NCBI GenBank assembly: GCA_963556255.1
Contig: OY744605.1
Span: forward strand, 84,953,021-85,017,020
DNA: 64,000 bases
DNA from: Allolobophora icterica
Taxonomy: Eukaryota > Annelida > Clitellata > Crassiclitellata > Lumbricidae
Direction: 5' to 3'
Shown here: in pieces, positions 1 to 12,236 of the stretch
Layout of the letters: the number at the start of each line of letters is the position of its first letter
Numbering within the stretch: position 1 is the first letter of the stretch
Notes under the pieces: generated by a model
Seen by the model: the letters and a program-made list of their open reading frames with translations, nothing else
Databases searched by the model: none
What the model was told of the DNA's origin: nothing
Position numbers and translations under genes: made by a program

Positions 1-229
1 AGTGTTGTAGATAACGGAAATCAGATCAATTATCATTGATCTGACAGGCAATGATCGAGCAGATACTTTGGCTAAAGAAGCTTTGAGTCTTTGTCATGTT
101 AATTCTACTAATTATCTTGAAATGTCAGAAATTTTTACTTTAATAAAACTTTATAGAGTAAATAAATGGCAATTAGAATATACTAATGATAAAAGAGGTC
201 ATTTCTATCAATCTATTTGTCCAATTGTA
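1..229 (+). pseudogene. LINE RNase H domain fragment (I/Jockey-like), 5' part
   Basis: The plus strand reads GNDRADTLAKEAL near positions 49-90, which resembles the C-terminal part of the RNase H domain of I/Jockey-type non-LTR retrotransposons. The frame has no start of its own, enters from the left window edge and is cut by a small inverted-repeat transposon at 238. The same ORF appears to resume near 800. I infer an old LINE copy later broken by two insertions. The family assignment rests on the short motif only. Confidence 0.6.
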
Positions 230-237
230 GTCCTAAG

Positions 238-539
238 CAGGGGCGCCGCCAGGATAAAAAAAATTGGACGCACACCCGTCTCGTCTCCTCCCATCCACAA
301 ACATTCTCCGTCTGCCACTCGTAGTCATACACTGGAAATGACTCAGAGTGACTCATAAAAGTACAGTATAACACATGCATATGATATCATATGATATTAG
401 TTATACATACTGTATGGTAAACCAACATTACACAGTGAAATTGTCAAAAATATCGAAGCTATGCCTAATATTCTTGTGTAGATTTGATTTTGTGGGTGGA
501 CGCATGTGCGTCCAGTGCGTCACGCTGGCGGCGCCCATG
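238..539. mobile_element. hAT-like MITE, 302 bp, in the LINE RNase H fragment
   Basis: The ends are inverted: CAGGGGCGCCGCCAG at the left and CTGGCGGCGCCCATG at the right. They are flanked by near-identical 8-bp direct repeats, GTCCTAAG (230-237) and GGCCTAAG (540-547). Eight-bp duplications and CAGGG ends are typical of hAT-type non-autonomous elements. There is no coding capacity. Confidence 0.8.
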
Positions 540-553
540 GGCCTAAGTACAGA

Positions 554-790
554 AGAGGAGGAGGTCCAGTAAGAGGAGGAGCTTCAGTACGTCCGCATGG
601 TCTCCTCCGGGCAACGGGACTCGGTCCCGGCTAAATCTGAACCACGGATGGGGTAGAGACCTGATCAGTCGCCCTACATACCAACCGATCATGAAACTCA
701 AATATGGATAGCACAGGACAGGGAGAAGTGGAGACTCGCCATAGATGAGCGGTTGCTTGCTGGAACATCGCCAAAGCCATAAAGAAGAAG
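554..790 (+). pseudogene. 5'-truncated LINE 3' end with AAG-rich tail
   Basis: One frame near 700-775 reads WIAQDREKWRLAIDERLL and stops shortly after, as at the C-terminus of RTE/CR1-type LINE ORF2 proteins. An AAG-rich tail follows. The 9-bp sequence AAGTACAGA flanks the insert at 545-553 and 791-799, a clean target duplication. The host sequence is the LINE RNase H remnant, so this is a LINE within a LINE. Confidence 0.75.
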
Positions 791-799
791 AAGTACAGA

Positions 800-1062
800 T
801 ATTAAATATTTAGAACCTTATAAGGAAATCCAAATTTCTAGATTACGTCTGGGAGTCGCAAATACTAATCAAAGGCTGTTAATTATGAAACGACATTCAA
901 GTGGTTTACGTGATATCTGTCAGGTCAATGAGAGTATTTACCATCTCCTACTTGAATGTTAAAAAGAAGATATATCTAAGATGTTACGAAATAAATGTCA
1001 ACTGTATAAAAATGAAATTTCTATTACAAACTTTTTAACGGTAGATATATTTCAAAACTAAG
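800..1062 (+). pseudogene. LINE C-terminal fragment after RNase H (continuation)
   Basis: The plus strand reads RLRLGVANTNQRLL followed by a Cys/His-poor stretch ending LLLEC near 955. This resembles the post-RNase H tail of I/Jockey-like LINEs. Stops interrupt it. It continues the fragment at 1-229 once the MITE (238-539) and the LINE tail (554-790) are set aside. Confidence 0.55.
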
Positions 1063-1129
1063 TGTATAGGATTAAATAAATTAACGGAAATCAAAGGCAA
1101 CGGTGTGACCAAAGAATCCACCCACCACA

Positions 1130-1420
1130 GAATCAACAACAAAGGAAAGACGTCAAAGACCTTTGCTGTAATAAGACGTCCCTAAACTCTTTCTTTCTCT
1201 CTTTATTACTTATCTACCAGTCTATGTCAACAGTGTCAGGTAGTACCAGTCCCAAGCATAGAGAAAGGAGGAGGTAGCCATAAGATACCGTTAAACACTG
1301 GAAACTTAATGGTTTGAAACGATTTAGCTGTATTATGCCACAGGAACTGTGAGAACTGTTAAAAATAATTTCTCACGACGTAAAACGGCCTTTGCACCGT
1401 AAGATGTCTCAATACAATAA
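1130..1420 (+). repeat. Two copies of short dispersed repeat 'X'
   Basis: Two stretches (about 1140-1185 and 1327-1420) match a family seen throughout the first 50 kb. Its core is GACGTCAACGGCCTTTG, then GCCATAAGATGTCGTTAAA. The second copy carries the upstream arm TATTATGCCAC and a GAAC...GTGAGAAC hairpin-like segment. Other copies lie near 1765, 2165, 2985, 3715, 4275, 4380, 6600, 7035, 12660, 35035 (minus), 40000 and 45695. Confidence 0.6.
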
Positions 1421-1986
1421 AAACTAATACCGCTACTACTACTACTGTTACCATTACTTTCTACTATTACTACAACTAATGATAATAATGATACCAGTCG
1501 CTACTTACTCCTGGATTATCATATAGGTTCACTTCAAAATATGTAGGTAGATGCATTAAAGATATATTTATTGAAGTATGAGATTATAAAGAAATTAATA
1601 TTCGGCTTTGAGGACACCAACCGAATATACTTCTGTGGCAGAGTTTTAAAAACTGAGCATTTAGATTTTATAAGGTATATTTAAATCAGATATTAACGGA
1701 CATTTATAAGCCTGGATAAGAAGGTCGACGTTAATCATCTCTGCTATATTAAATCGTCATTAAAAAGGAACAAACGACCTTTGAACCATAAGACGTCGTT
1801 CACCTGTTGAAAAAATCAACCCATTCACCGTTTTAATGTATCCACCGCCGATATTCGATTCCACAACTATTACAGAAATGTTACAGAAAAGGTGGGCGTG
1901 AACGGCCGCAAGAGCCAAAAGAAGTTGTCATAATTTTATTATGTGGAGTGATCAAAAATAAACAGCATAAAGATACTCTCATTTAA

Positions 1987-2022
1987 ACACCTTTCAAACG
2001 TCTTCATTCAAATGTATATATA
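1987..2022 (+). promoter_or_regulatory. PSE/TATA-like module
   Basis: ACACCTTTCAAACG is followed by TATATATAA starting 28 bp from the first A. The next 60 bp show no conserved RNA block. Confidence 0.5.
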
Positions 2023-2503
2023 AAGGTGTTCCTCTGCTGAATTGAATTGCTTTCGTGTCCCTGTCATCAAACAATGCAAAAGACGTTTGTGTGAAGTCTC
2101 AAGACTTTAAAGTTAATGAAATGGAACAGAAACTGAGATGTGTACCAAATTTCTTACCTGTCGACGTCATCGGTTTCTGATGTCATAAAAAGACGTCGTT
2201 AAACTGTTGAAATCAATCTATCCAATCACCGTGTAAAAACTGCCACTGATTATTCGATTCAACAACTGTTACAGAAAAGTGACATTTCAGAAAAGGTAGG
2301 AATAGATAAGGAGGACTTGAGCCAAAAGATCTAAAATAAAGATCTGCCCCGCGACCTGGAATGGGCTCCCTACCAAGCTCCGTCAAATCCCGATTGATCA
2401 TTTCACCCTGTTTCTTACTGTCCTCAAAACTGCGATGTTCGACCTTGGTTTGGCTACGAATGTTCCTGATTAGGCAATCGTGAAGCGGCGCTATTAAACT
2501 GCT

Positions 2504-2772
<269 letters not shown>

Positions 2773-2830
2773 GATATTGTGATATATGGAATGACCTCAT
2801 ATCGAAAACATGAAAATGCGCCCCGTTTCA

Positions 2831-2866
2831 ACACCTTTAAAACATTTTCACTCAGCAGTATATATA
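2831..2866 (+). promoter_or_regulatory. PSE/TATA-like module
   Basis: ACACCTTTAAAACATT, then TATATATATC at +28. About 20 bp further on lies GGCGCTTAGG, with GACGCC downstream, a possible short stem. Confidence 0.45.
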
Positions 2867-4606
2867 TCTCAACGGCGCTTAGGCTATAGATTGACGCCGA
2901 CGCTTGTTAGAACACACCTGATATGTCGTTAAATTGCAAAGCTAAGTAAAAACTAAACTGTGAGAAATATCTTATTACCTAATGGCGTCAATGGCCTTTA
3001 AATGCCATAAGATGTCATCAAACTCTCAGAATCCTCTCATTTATTCAACGTTCCAACGCTGTCACTACCTTATGCTCTGCGTGGAGCCAGTCCGAGGCCT
3101 GGTTAGAGGAGGAGGGCGACGCAAATCATCGTTATTACGACAAAGCATCGTTAAACAGCGTCGTTAAACCAAAACAACGAGTCAGAAATTTAAAAATGTT
3201 CTTTTGATGTATATATTGCTAAAATGCTTGACATCAACAAAAATCTGCCGCAACGCCTCACATATTCGGTGCTTCCTGCCTAGTTCTGTATCCCCAGCAA
3301 ACTTGAACAACTCGACTGAAACCACACCTGAATCGGTGCCCTTGCCACAGGCGGTTTACAATTACAATTACAATGTTTCACAAATTGCGCAAACTACCTC
3401 AGAGTTTGTGGAACTGGTTCATGTGTTGATTACTTCCTGTCAATGCATTTCTCTGGTCTATCGTCATATAGTGCCTCGCAAAGCTCACTTTAGCGATCTG
3501 CAATCTTTTATTTTCTGTTATCATTTAGCCAGATGACGAGTGGATGCAGAAGAACTGAGGCCAGAATTCTCTTGTAAGTCTCCAATAATCTACAAGAATG
3601 TTTCTCTAACAACGTCTATGGGTTCCGACGCATTGTTTTCGCACGACCCTTTGGGGGCGTGCGAAAACGTGGCAGCGTCAACGGCCTTACCAGCCACAAA
3701 TATATATCGCTAATCGACGTCAAAGGCTATTGATGTTACAAGATGTCGGTAAACTGTTGGAATCCATTATATCCAGCGTCTTCTGTTGGTGGAAAATTTG
3801 TTTCCATCCGCACCCCTTCCCATCAGATCTGTCCCCTTCCCAATCCCCATCCCCATTCGGTCTGTCCCTGTCCCCACCCTGCCCTCACTAGGTGTGATCC
3901 CGTAACCATTCCCATCAAAATGAAGCAAAAATAACAAGATAAAAATAATGCACTCGCACATTTAACAATTATGTTATAATCTTAGGCTTTAAAAGCAGAA
4001 TACTTAAGACTGAAGCTGAAAAGATGTTGAATATTCAAGGTTTTCAATTATACAGCGCTGCATTCATCATAAATAAGCGTGTAAATTATGTAACTAAAGC
4101 AACCGAAGAGAAATTTAATCCATTTCATTAACGAACTAATTTAGTGCACAATTTCCGACCTGCGCTTAGACACCTTGAAGTCGGAATCTTCAGATTGTAT
4201 ATATAAATATAATCACAGAAATTTCAATAGTTTAATAAAAAAATAACCATGTTATGCCTTGTATATGCATTCGAATTGTCGTCAACGGCCTTTGATGTCA
4301 TACTACAACGACGTTAAACTTCGGATTGAAGAAAATTATGTTTTATGCCACAAGAACGGTGAGAACCGTTCAAAGTAATTTTTGTCGACGTCAAAGGTAT
4401 TTGTTGTCATGAGATGTCGCTAAATTCTGGATCTACCAATCGACCGAATCAAACAAGATAAGCTTGAAGTTAAACGGCCTTAGCAGCCACCAGATGTCAA
4501 TAGACAATGTAAACTCATACGGCTAATGATGCTGCTACTACAGTTAATACTGTTTCTGCTACTACTAATAATGATACTAATAGCAATCGTTAATTACCCT
4601 TATATT

Positions 4607-5044
4607 TAGGGCTGTACTGAACATTCGCTTCGCATTGGCTTCGGAGCCGAATAGTGGGCCAAAAACTATTCGGTATTCGGCCGAATAGTAGCGGTCGGAC
4701 CGAATACGAATAGTGGTCACGTGACATCTGTTTCTGCATCTGCGGCTGCTATAGCGAGTGGAGTGAACGTTAAGTAAGTGACAATTTCTAAGTTTAGTTA
4801 AATTAGTTCCATTCCTAGCTTACACAGACTGGCAGAAGGATGCAAAAATTACATGTAGTTAACTGTTTACTTTTAGTTTTTGTATTAAATTTACTGAACT
4901 GAAACTTCTGCTTACATTTGAAATTTTGACTGTTGTCGGTAGACCTATTTTGTACACTATTCGTATTCGTATTCGGCCGAGTAGTTGGCCCCAATTATTC
5001 GTATTCGGCCGAATAGTGATGATCACCTATTCGGTACAGCCCAA
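4607..5044. mobile_element. hAT-like MITE, 438 bp, with TATTCGGCCGAATA palindromes
   Basis: The left end TAGGGCTGTACTGAA and right end TTCGGTACAGCCCAA are inverted copies, flanked by perfect 8-bp repeats CTTATATT (4599-4606 and 5045-5052). The interior is dense in ATTCGGCCGAATA-type palindromes near both ends. No ORF of note. Confidence 0.85.
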
Positions 5045-5077
5045 CTTATATTATTCATATATGTCCAAGTATGTATG

Positions 5078-5370
5078 TGCCGATTGGTTAGAGCGCTCGA
5101 ATTATAACGCACAGAACACAGGTTCGAAGCTCATCGCATGAGATGACATATTGAGCAGAGACCTCGAGCAACTCCTTCACTCACCATTTTGCTCAGAGCC
5201 ATCAATTAATATCTGTATCTCGCTGAACCACGTTGCGAGGGAAATAGCTTCTGTAGCACATGGCTTTCGTTAGTTCTTATGATTGCATAATTATAGGGAT
5301 TCGTCCTCAGCTATGTTTGCGGATCAAAACTCACTATTTCTTCTCACTGGATTTCAAACACTTGGATGTC
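5078..5370 (+). mobile_element. tRNA-derived SINE
   Basis: An A-box-like TGGTTAGAGCG (from about 5086) and a B-box-like GGTTCGAAGCT (about 5132) are spaced as in a tRNA. The folded tRNA arms are not complete and about 230 bp of unrelated sequence follow, so this is a SINE head rather than a tRNA gene. Confidence 0.55.
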
Positions 5371-5448
5371 TATCTGCATCTTCTCCTGGCGGCTGACTAA
5401 CCGCGACTCAGATTCACATTTCAGTGTGATCATGAGCGCGTTACAAGT

Positions 5449-5588
<140 letters not shown>

Positions 5589-5902
5589 TCAGAAAAGTCG
5601 CAATCTCCGAAACTATTAAGCTTGAAATGTTGTTCGGTACAGCAGGAGGTGCAGCACAGAAATAGGTTAAGTTAAACACCTCAAAAGTGGTTTACCTATG
5701 GGCTATATAATCTATTTAAAGCTCAATAGTCTCAAGTGATGCACATTCACATCTCCTCACTGCCCTTGCTACTGAGACGATTACAATAAAATAGAATATT
5801 CATAATTAATCCAATTGCAACCTTTGTTTGTGTACATAAACATATTAAAACACTCGCACATACTCAGCCCAAACGTATAAAAATAGTGTTAAGCAACGAG
5901 AG

Positions 5903-5990
5903 TCATTCATCAAGTTGAGTATTCATCCTAGTTAAGAATGTTTTCCTCATGAGACTGTCAGCCGAAGGAATGGCTCGGTCATGGGCTCGG
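5903..5990 (-). pseudogene. LINE 3' end fragment
   Basis: The minus strand resembles the ORF tail of the decayed LINE at 49.57-50.8 kb (RPRPHDRVLPIAD-like segment there). Only the last 30 or so codons remain. It abuts a plus-strand LINE piece. Confidence 0.5.
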
Positions 5991-6437
5991 GTCGGAGTGA
6001 ATATCCGGTAACCTTTAAAAGAGGAAGCAGACTGTACAGCACATGCCATGCGTCCCTCTGGCGTGTGATAAACGATGGTCTGGGCATGGGAGGGGATGGC
6101 CTCACGACCCCGTCTACGGGACTCTCCGCCGAGGCCTTTACCGATTTCTTCGATCAGAGGGTCTCGAATGTCAGGTCGGCCACTGACAGCGCGCCGCCAC
6201 CTACGTTCTGTGACATTCAAACAGCCGATCGGTTCGTCTCCTTCGTGTCCGTCACGCCTGCCATCGTGTGTCGGATGGTCAGGTACGCCGCAGACAAGTA
6301 CTCCATGAAGGACCCCATGCCCACATCATGGCTGCTCAAATCCTGCGTCGACCTGCTCGCTCGACTTTCAACTCATCGCTGTCCACTGGCGTCTTCCAGA
6401 CGAGTTACAAGGACGTGTACGTTACCCCTCGCCTAAT
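5981..6437 (+). pseudogene. CR1/Jockey-like LINE ORF2 fragment, before the RT core
   Basis: The frame contains a FFDQRVSNVRSATDSAPPP-type stretch, then a KDPMPTSWLLKSC segment. This matches the region between endonuclease and reverse transcriptase in CR1/Jockey-like LINEs. No RT catalytic motif remains. It runs into an RTE-type 3' tail at 6445. Confidence 0.55.
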
Positions 6438-6444
6438 CAAAGGC

Positions 6445-6540
6445 TGGACTATGCCACTGCTCGTACTCTGGCAGTGCCAGTCCCAAGCTTGGATAAGAGG
6501 AGAGCGACGCTAATGATCTTTGTTATCACACAGTGTCGTT
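6445..6540 (+). repeat. LINE 3'-tail family 'Y' copy
   Basis: The block TGCTCGTACTCTGGCAGTGC, then CCAAGCTTGGATAAGAGGAG and ATGATCTTTGTTATCACAC, recurs at about 31650, 37720 and 48475. Shorter copies lie near 1230, 3090, 8105, 8300 and 8510, and a minus copy at 16545. Several are followed by CTA or CTG repeats, as at the 3' ends of RTE-like LINEs. Confidence 0.55.
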
Positions 6541-6899
6541 TAACCCAAACTATTACTATAACCCAGTTGGTAATACGAACAGTGAGACCTGTTCAGTTTT
6601 CTCATTGACGTTAACGGCCTTTGTTTCCGTAGAATATTATTAAATTCTGGATTCAATCCAAATTTCGTTTAATTATAATTTAACTTCGATACTGCACGTA
6701 GTGCCAGTCCAAAACCTTGAGAACTGATAAGGGTGGCATCAACAACCCTGGCAGCCATAATATATTAAACGCTGGAAAGTACAAATTATAATTAAGCTCC
6801 TTGTGGTCTAATAATGTTGGTTCGTTTCCACTACCTATCATGGCTGCCATGGCCGTTATAGTCGCCCTCCTTTCTCCACGCAGTACCACAGTAAGGTCA

Positions 6900-8400
6900 T
6901 TACTTCTTAATCTTCATATTAATAACACCTTCGAATAGCTACTGAATCTAATAGCAGCTGGGGTCAAAGACGTGCACTTACTTTACCTATTGCCTCTATA
7001 AACAAGAAAATCTGGTTGATTAATCCAAAGTAATTTCCGTCGACGTCAAAGGCCTTTGCTGCCATAAGATATCGTTAAACTCTCGATCCATCTGTCCATC
7101 ATCAATTATGGCATCTCGCTTTTATCAGACTTTGTTGTTCAAACATCGTAAACTACACTATTCCTTTCTCAACAGATTGCTGCAATCTAGGAACGAAAAC
7201 CGAGAGCTATATAGCCGTTTGGAAAGCGATTCCAAGGTGTCTAAAGCCAGCGGGTAAAATAAGATACACATTTCATTTACAAAACTTAACGAATTTGATC
7301 AATATCATTGCTGTATAAAATATACGAAGAATTATTATAAGAAGTAAATTTAGTTTTCTATTGACCCAAATAAAAAAATGGTATTCGATTGGCGCCTTTA
7401 TTAAAATCCTTCAACAGGATAAATACTTCCGAAGTAAGCAGTATTTTGTTAATTCAAAGTAAATGCTCATGGCCTTCACATTTCGAATACTAGAGAATAC
7501 TCTAATACAGAATAATTACGGGCCGCCAGGCACCATTTCAAATCCGAATATTTGGACCAAAACATTGCCTACACTCACCCGAAGACGAACCCTTAACGTC
7601 TGAAAGCTTCCCGCTGAAGGACTTTAATGGGGGACGGATGCCTTTTCCTTATTTCTTATACAACTCCTTCCGCCGTACGTGCAGCATAATCGCAGTGAGG
7701 AATATCGCAGTTCATTCATGACACATGAAGACTTCTGCGCATAAATTTTCCTAGATTCTGACGTCTTGGCGTCACGCATTGTAAGACACATAAAACTACT
7801 CGTTTCATTAGTTTTAACTTACAGTTCTTGGAATTTTCTAAGTCATTAAAGCTTAAATGCACTTGTCCAACATCAAAGAAACTGTCCGTTACGGCCGCCA
7901 CGTTAGTCATGAAAGTGTGGGTTACCTAGCGGTCTAGTCACTTCGTTTAAAAAATATTCGTAAAGTTGGTGCCGCTGGATAAGGAAAAGCCCATTACGAC
8001 CTGTTATTACTGGCTGTCAGCTACTAGCTGTTAGCAGCTACTATGTGCGCTTGTGACGCTTGCTTCAAGAAGGTAAACTGATATGTGAACTACCTAAACA
8101 ACAGCTACGGGTGGTGACAGTCCCAAACCTGAATAAAGAAAGAGGGTAACTCTAGACATACTTGTTATGACACAGCATCGTTAAAGAGTAAAAACGTAAA
8201 CACCCATTTAATTAAAAATTCTATGAAAAATTGTCTATTCCGCAACTCAGAATTTACTACTTCCTGTACTGTTACAGTAGTGATGTTGTAAGTTTCAACC
8301 TTTAGAAAGGAGGAGGGCGACGCTAATAATCTTTCTAGTGAAAAAGTATCGTTAAACAGCAACTAACGAACTAACTTCATAGGTTTAGGACACACTATAT
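6900..8400. other. Non-coding interval with dispersed repeats
   Basis: No credible gene. I see an X-repeat copy near 7030-7090 and Y-tail fragments near 8105-8180 and 8300-8355. The rest is unassigned AT-rich sequence. Confidence 0.5.
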
Positions 8401-8428
8401 AGGCGATTGATTGGAGCGCTCTCCTTGG

Positions 8429-8466
8429 ACACCTTTCAAACCCTGGCAACCACTGCTATATAAATT
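8429..8466 (+). promoter_or_regulatory. PSE/TATA-like module
   Basis: ACACCTTTCAAACCC, then TATATAAAT at +28, inside the palindrome TGCTATATAAATTTATATAG. Confidence 0.45.
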
Positions 8467-9535
8467 TATATAGCACCAAGTCGTACAATTGACTTCGCTA
8501 TGCTCGTAATCTGGCAGTGTCAGTCCCCAAACCTGGTTGAAGGAGGAAGGCGACGCCTAAAATAACATTAATTAACTATTTTAGCACTATACAGCTTTTC
8601 TTTTATATGTGTACCCTATTTTAAAATCCACTAATCCGTTTAGCCTCTTTCACTAACTGTTATCTGATTTAGTATCACTTACAATTAGGCCTATTGTCTT
8701 TGTAACACTGTGTAATCCCATCGCGTCTTTGTCGCCGGAAATCTTTCAATAAACGAATATTTGATGATTCAATGATCTTTGTTGTCACAGTGTCGTTAAA
8801 CTGAACTACTGGTACTAAACAACCAATTTAATCTGAAATTCTTTCTTTCATTTCGATGTGAAGATGTGCTTATAATCCAATTGAATTTAAATGATTTATC
8901 GCAATAATCCGAAATGAGTCGTTGCTTGGATGTTAAATGTAGTGAATGCAATACGAATTATATACGAAATATAAAAAATCGCGTTGCATATACCAAGACA
9001 CATACAGAGAAACATTCTGGACGGGAAGAACTCGTCAATATCGGCGGGCAAAATTGATTTGGAAGGAAATGGCTATCACTAGGCCTGAGCTATATCAATT
9101 CAAGTCCTCTGGAGGTAGGTTGTTCTTTAGAATCAAAAGCCAGATTAGTTTTGAAACTGATCAGCAAAAAGCTGAAAATAGAAAAATTTTGCTTAAGCGA
9201 TTAAATGAAACTTGTTGCATCTCATACCAACTCAGTATACAACGCTAAACTATTTAATATGCAGCCTAACCGATTGACGAGTATGTGCATATTCGATGGA
9301 AAAAAGTTCATAGCTATCTAAACAGAAACTAGTTCTCGTCGACGTATTTGTGTTTTTGGGCTTAGAGACGCCTTATGATTTAAAGAAATCCAACCCAGCG
9401 ACAATAAAGAGTAAACTGCGTCAGAAAAACATGACACGAGTCGAAGCGTCTAAATAGAGTCTAAGTTAAGACTGTGGTGCAAACTGTAAAGTACCGCATC
9501 TCTCTGCCTGCCAATAAAAAATGTCAATTCATTTT

Positions 9536-9617
9536 AAAATATCTTTTCCAATCATGTTTCTTCGGTTCGTGAATCATACGCGGAGTATCGAGCAACTGGT
9601 CGGCCACTAGCGATTGA
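9536..9617 (-). ncRNA. Candidate short Pol III RNA gene A
   Basis: The minus strand begins CAATCGCTAGTG 25 bp after the TATA box of the module at 9635-9670. It then has about 35 nt with no match to the other copies. It ends in the shared block GAACCGAAGAAACATG ... GAAAAGATATTTT, where the T4 run could stop RNA polymerase III. Predicted length is about 80 nt. The promoter layout and terminator are visible. Transcription and function are inferred, and no known RNA family is recognised. Confidence 0.4.
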
Positions 9618-9634
9618 ACGAGAAGATCGTTATT

Positions 9635-9670
9635 TATATATAGCATAAAAAATCATAATTTAAAAGGTGT
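9635..9670 (-). promoter_or_regulatory. PSE/TATA-like module of candidate RNA gene A
   Basis: On the minus strand GACACCTTTTAAATTATG precedes TATATATAAA at exactly 28 bp. This is one of the best matches to the consensus. Confidence 0.65.
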
Positions 9671-9913
9671 CTAAACAGAAGAAAACATTTGGCCCTAAAA
9701 ACGAATGCATGGATAATAATTATTGTCCTTTAAATGGGTTTCAATAGACTATTCCTTTTGACGTTATGAATTAACTAGCTGTTCAAACCCGTTTAAAAAA
9801 CGAGTATAAATACGGGTGATTAAGATTTCGTGAAGTATTGGAAACTACGCTGCTGCGTTTTGCTACGAAGTAATTACTTATTTGACATAATGACTGACAT
9901 GGACGAAATCCTT

Positions 9914-9949
9914 TATATATAGCGTCAAAAGTCTAAATTTAAACGGTGT
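9914..9949 (-). promoter_or_regulatory. PSE/TATA-like module
   Basis: ACACCGTTTAAATTTAG, then TATATATAAAG at +28 on the minus strand. No conserved 3' block is seen below it. Confidence 0.55.
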
Positions 9950-10169
9950 GTTAAGAGATACAAAAATTTAGCCCTAAACGACTAACGCATAGTCTAAAAT
10001 AAGTGTAATTTAAATTGGTCTAAATAGACTATTCCTTTCGAGGCTACTAATTTATAATTTCCATGAAATCAGTTGAATGGCAAGAAATAGCAAACGCCAC
10101 ATTATTTTTGGCCCTAGCACCCGTAAATGCCACTCAATAATAGAAATCTCCATATGATATTTTGTTGCA

Positions 10170-10205
10170 ACACCTTTAAAGCGCTTTTTGACTATTATAT
10201 AAAAG
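10170..10205 (+). promoter_or_regulatory. PSE/TATA-like module, variant subfamily
   Basis: ACACCTTTAAAGCGCTTTT, then TATAAAAGAGG at +28, followed about 50 bp on by AAGATTTCCTTAAACAT. The same downstream block follows the modules at 35329 and 37652. Confidence 0.5.
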
Positions 10206-10787
10206 AGGATCTGCGCGAAATTAAGGCTCTTCTAGTTATAAGATTTCCTTAAACATCGGAATTCCAATGCTATGTTTTGCTACGATGTAATTATTTTATA
10301 AACAGCAAGACTCACGTTGATTTCCTGGTAGCAATAAGATTTATTTAAACACTAAAAAGTACTAGAACGTATAATGAAATTATATATAGTCGTCATAGAA
10401 GGTCATGGCGGCAATAAACAGCAGCATTAGGGTCTCTTTAGACACCCTTTATATTATAACTTTTTCATAGCTATCTAGACAGAGCCTAGTTCTCGATGAC
10501 GTATTTGTGTTTTGGGGTTAACGACACCTCATGATTGAAAGAAATAATCTCAACGACAATGAAGAGTAAATTGCGTCTTTAAAGTATTAAACTGTGCCCA
10601 TTGCTAACATAATAGTTAATCTTTGAAACTGTTCACGTAGCCCTAATTTTCTTTGAACGTCGATTTCGTTCACTAGCAAATTATGCATAAAATGGTGCTT
10701 AGTTGAAATACTTCTAACACTAGTTTTCAATACAAGTGGACAAGCTAAATGAAGTATAGAAACAACGTTTTGAGAGACAGATCTTCA

Positions 10788-11000
10788 ATTAATAATAATA
10801 ATAATCTTTCTTTATCAATTCAAACCGACAAACGCAGTAAGGTTACATTGAGACATGACAGTACAAATAACAATATCTTAACAAAACACACGTTATGGCA
10901 GCCATGCAAGGCGCCCTCCGAGGGGGTTGCGGGAATCGAACTGCTGCTCTCCTGCTGCTCTCCTGGCCATCAGTGTTACCATTACTCTATGCCACTCTCC
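10788..11000 (-). mobile_element. tRNA-derived SINE (family of 28.73 kb)
   Basis: Read on the minus strand it has a B-box-like GTTCGATTCCCGC, a CCTTGCATGGCTGCCATAAC body and an (ATT)n tail. The same order is seen in the plus-strand copy at 28728-28960. Confidence 0.7.
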
Positions 11001-11177
11001 ATGTATTTAGAGGAAATGATGTGGCAGTCGCATGATGTCGCTATTCACTAAAATTTAGAAACAGACCGTGACATGTTTGTACATGTCTCGTGTAACCTAT
11101 TATACAACAGCGGAAATTAGCAAATCCTATTTCAGAATAGAGTAGCAATATCAGATGATAAACACTAAAATCAATGG

Positions 11178-11213
11178 TTTTTATAATATCTTAAGAACCG
11201 AATTTAAAGGTGT
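11178..11213 (-). promoter_or_regulatory. PSE/TATA-like module
   Basis: ACACCTTTAAATTCGG, then TATAAAAACC at +28 on the minus strand. Its counterpart in the duplicate is 43600-43635. Confidence 0.55.
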
Positions 11214-11842
11214 CTAATCCATCATCCGCATTCATACCATAGATGATTCATACGGTTTGGTGTGTTAATGATTAGCGACATCATGCGACTGCCATATCAT
11301 TTATCTCCACATACATTTAGTTCGTGATTTACTGCATTTAAGACACAATGTCTCTGATTTCAAAGGACCGTATGATCAATATCTTGCCAAAATATCTCAA
11401 TTTCTAGTCAATATAAATTTCCATTTTCTCGTTAGCATGATGAACTGGAGATCTGGCTACATATGTGATATATGTAGGTACGCAGGAAGACACAATGATA
11501 AATTCACAGTTGAAAGCAGCAAACATTCAGAAAAACAGACAAACAAGTAAACGACACATTACCGGTATTGAGTTGTTTTGAGACGTAACGAAGTCGATTG
11601 GTTTTAATTGAAGCAGTAATCAGATTCATACGCTACATAAATTATTAATTATTAGAGATTAATGAAAAGTAAGAGAATGTATCGTGCGATATGTTAGGTT
11701 GTCATAATAGGCCTTAGCTGCCATGATAATATCGTTAACATCAAACAGTAATATTATGAACTTTTAGATACCTTTAGTTTGGGATTTACCGATGCAATAC
11801 GGATCTAAAGCGTTCCTTTCAGTCGCTATTTTTCAATTTTAG

Positions 11843-11879
11843 ACACCTTTTAAATTATGATTAACGAGGCTATATATAT
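11843..11879 (+). promoter_or_regulatory. PSE/TATA-like module
   Basis: GACACCTTTTAAATTATG, then TATATATATGG at +28. The counterpart at 44575 keeps both boxes with ACACG in place of ACACC. A second, degenerate box (ATACC at 11768) lies 75 bp upstream. Confidence 0.6.
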
Positions 11880-12074
11880 GGCATTTCCATTAATTCTTAG
11901 TCTCTCGCTGCTATTTCGATGCAACATAGTAATATAGGAATGGTATGGTCGATGTTAATAATAATTATAATAATAATAATTTCGTTTAATATTTGACAAT
12001 TACGCCGTATGATTACAAATCAGTATGAACGGATGATCACAAGTTATTACAGGAGTCGAATTGTAACTCTATAC

Positions 12075-12236
12075 AGCAGCCATGAAAGGCGCTCATCACG
12101 TCCTACATGTCATTTCTAACAACGCGCCATCTCGCGAATGAAAATAGGTTGAGTGGACCTTTTTTGGAGGGTTGCGGGAAGCGATCCCGCTACCGCTTGC
12201 TCTTCACGCCAGTGATGTTACCACTACTCTATATAT
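12075..12236 (-). mobile_element. Degenerate tRNA-derived SINE
   Basis: Same family as 10788-11000 but with the B box eroded (AGCGGGATCGCTTCC on the minus strand) and an internal insert. The counterpart lies at about 44830-44975. Confidence 0.5.

Noticed and set aside
5086..5145. Functional tRNA gene on the plus strand
   Set aside because: The same reasoning applies: box motifs are present without a full cloverleaf or a 3' T run at the right place.
8946..9248. 100-aa hypothetical host gene
   Set aside because: No recognisable domain, no supporting signals, and it lies among duplicated non-coding blocks. Length is within chance for an AT-rich region.
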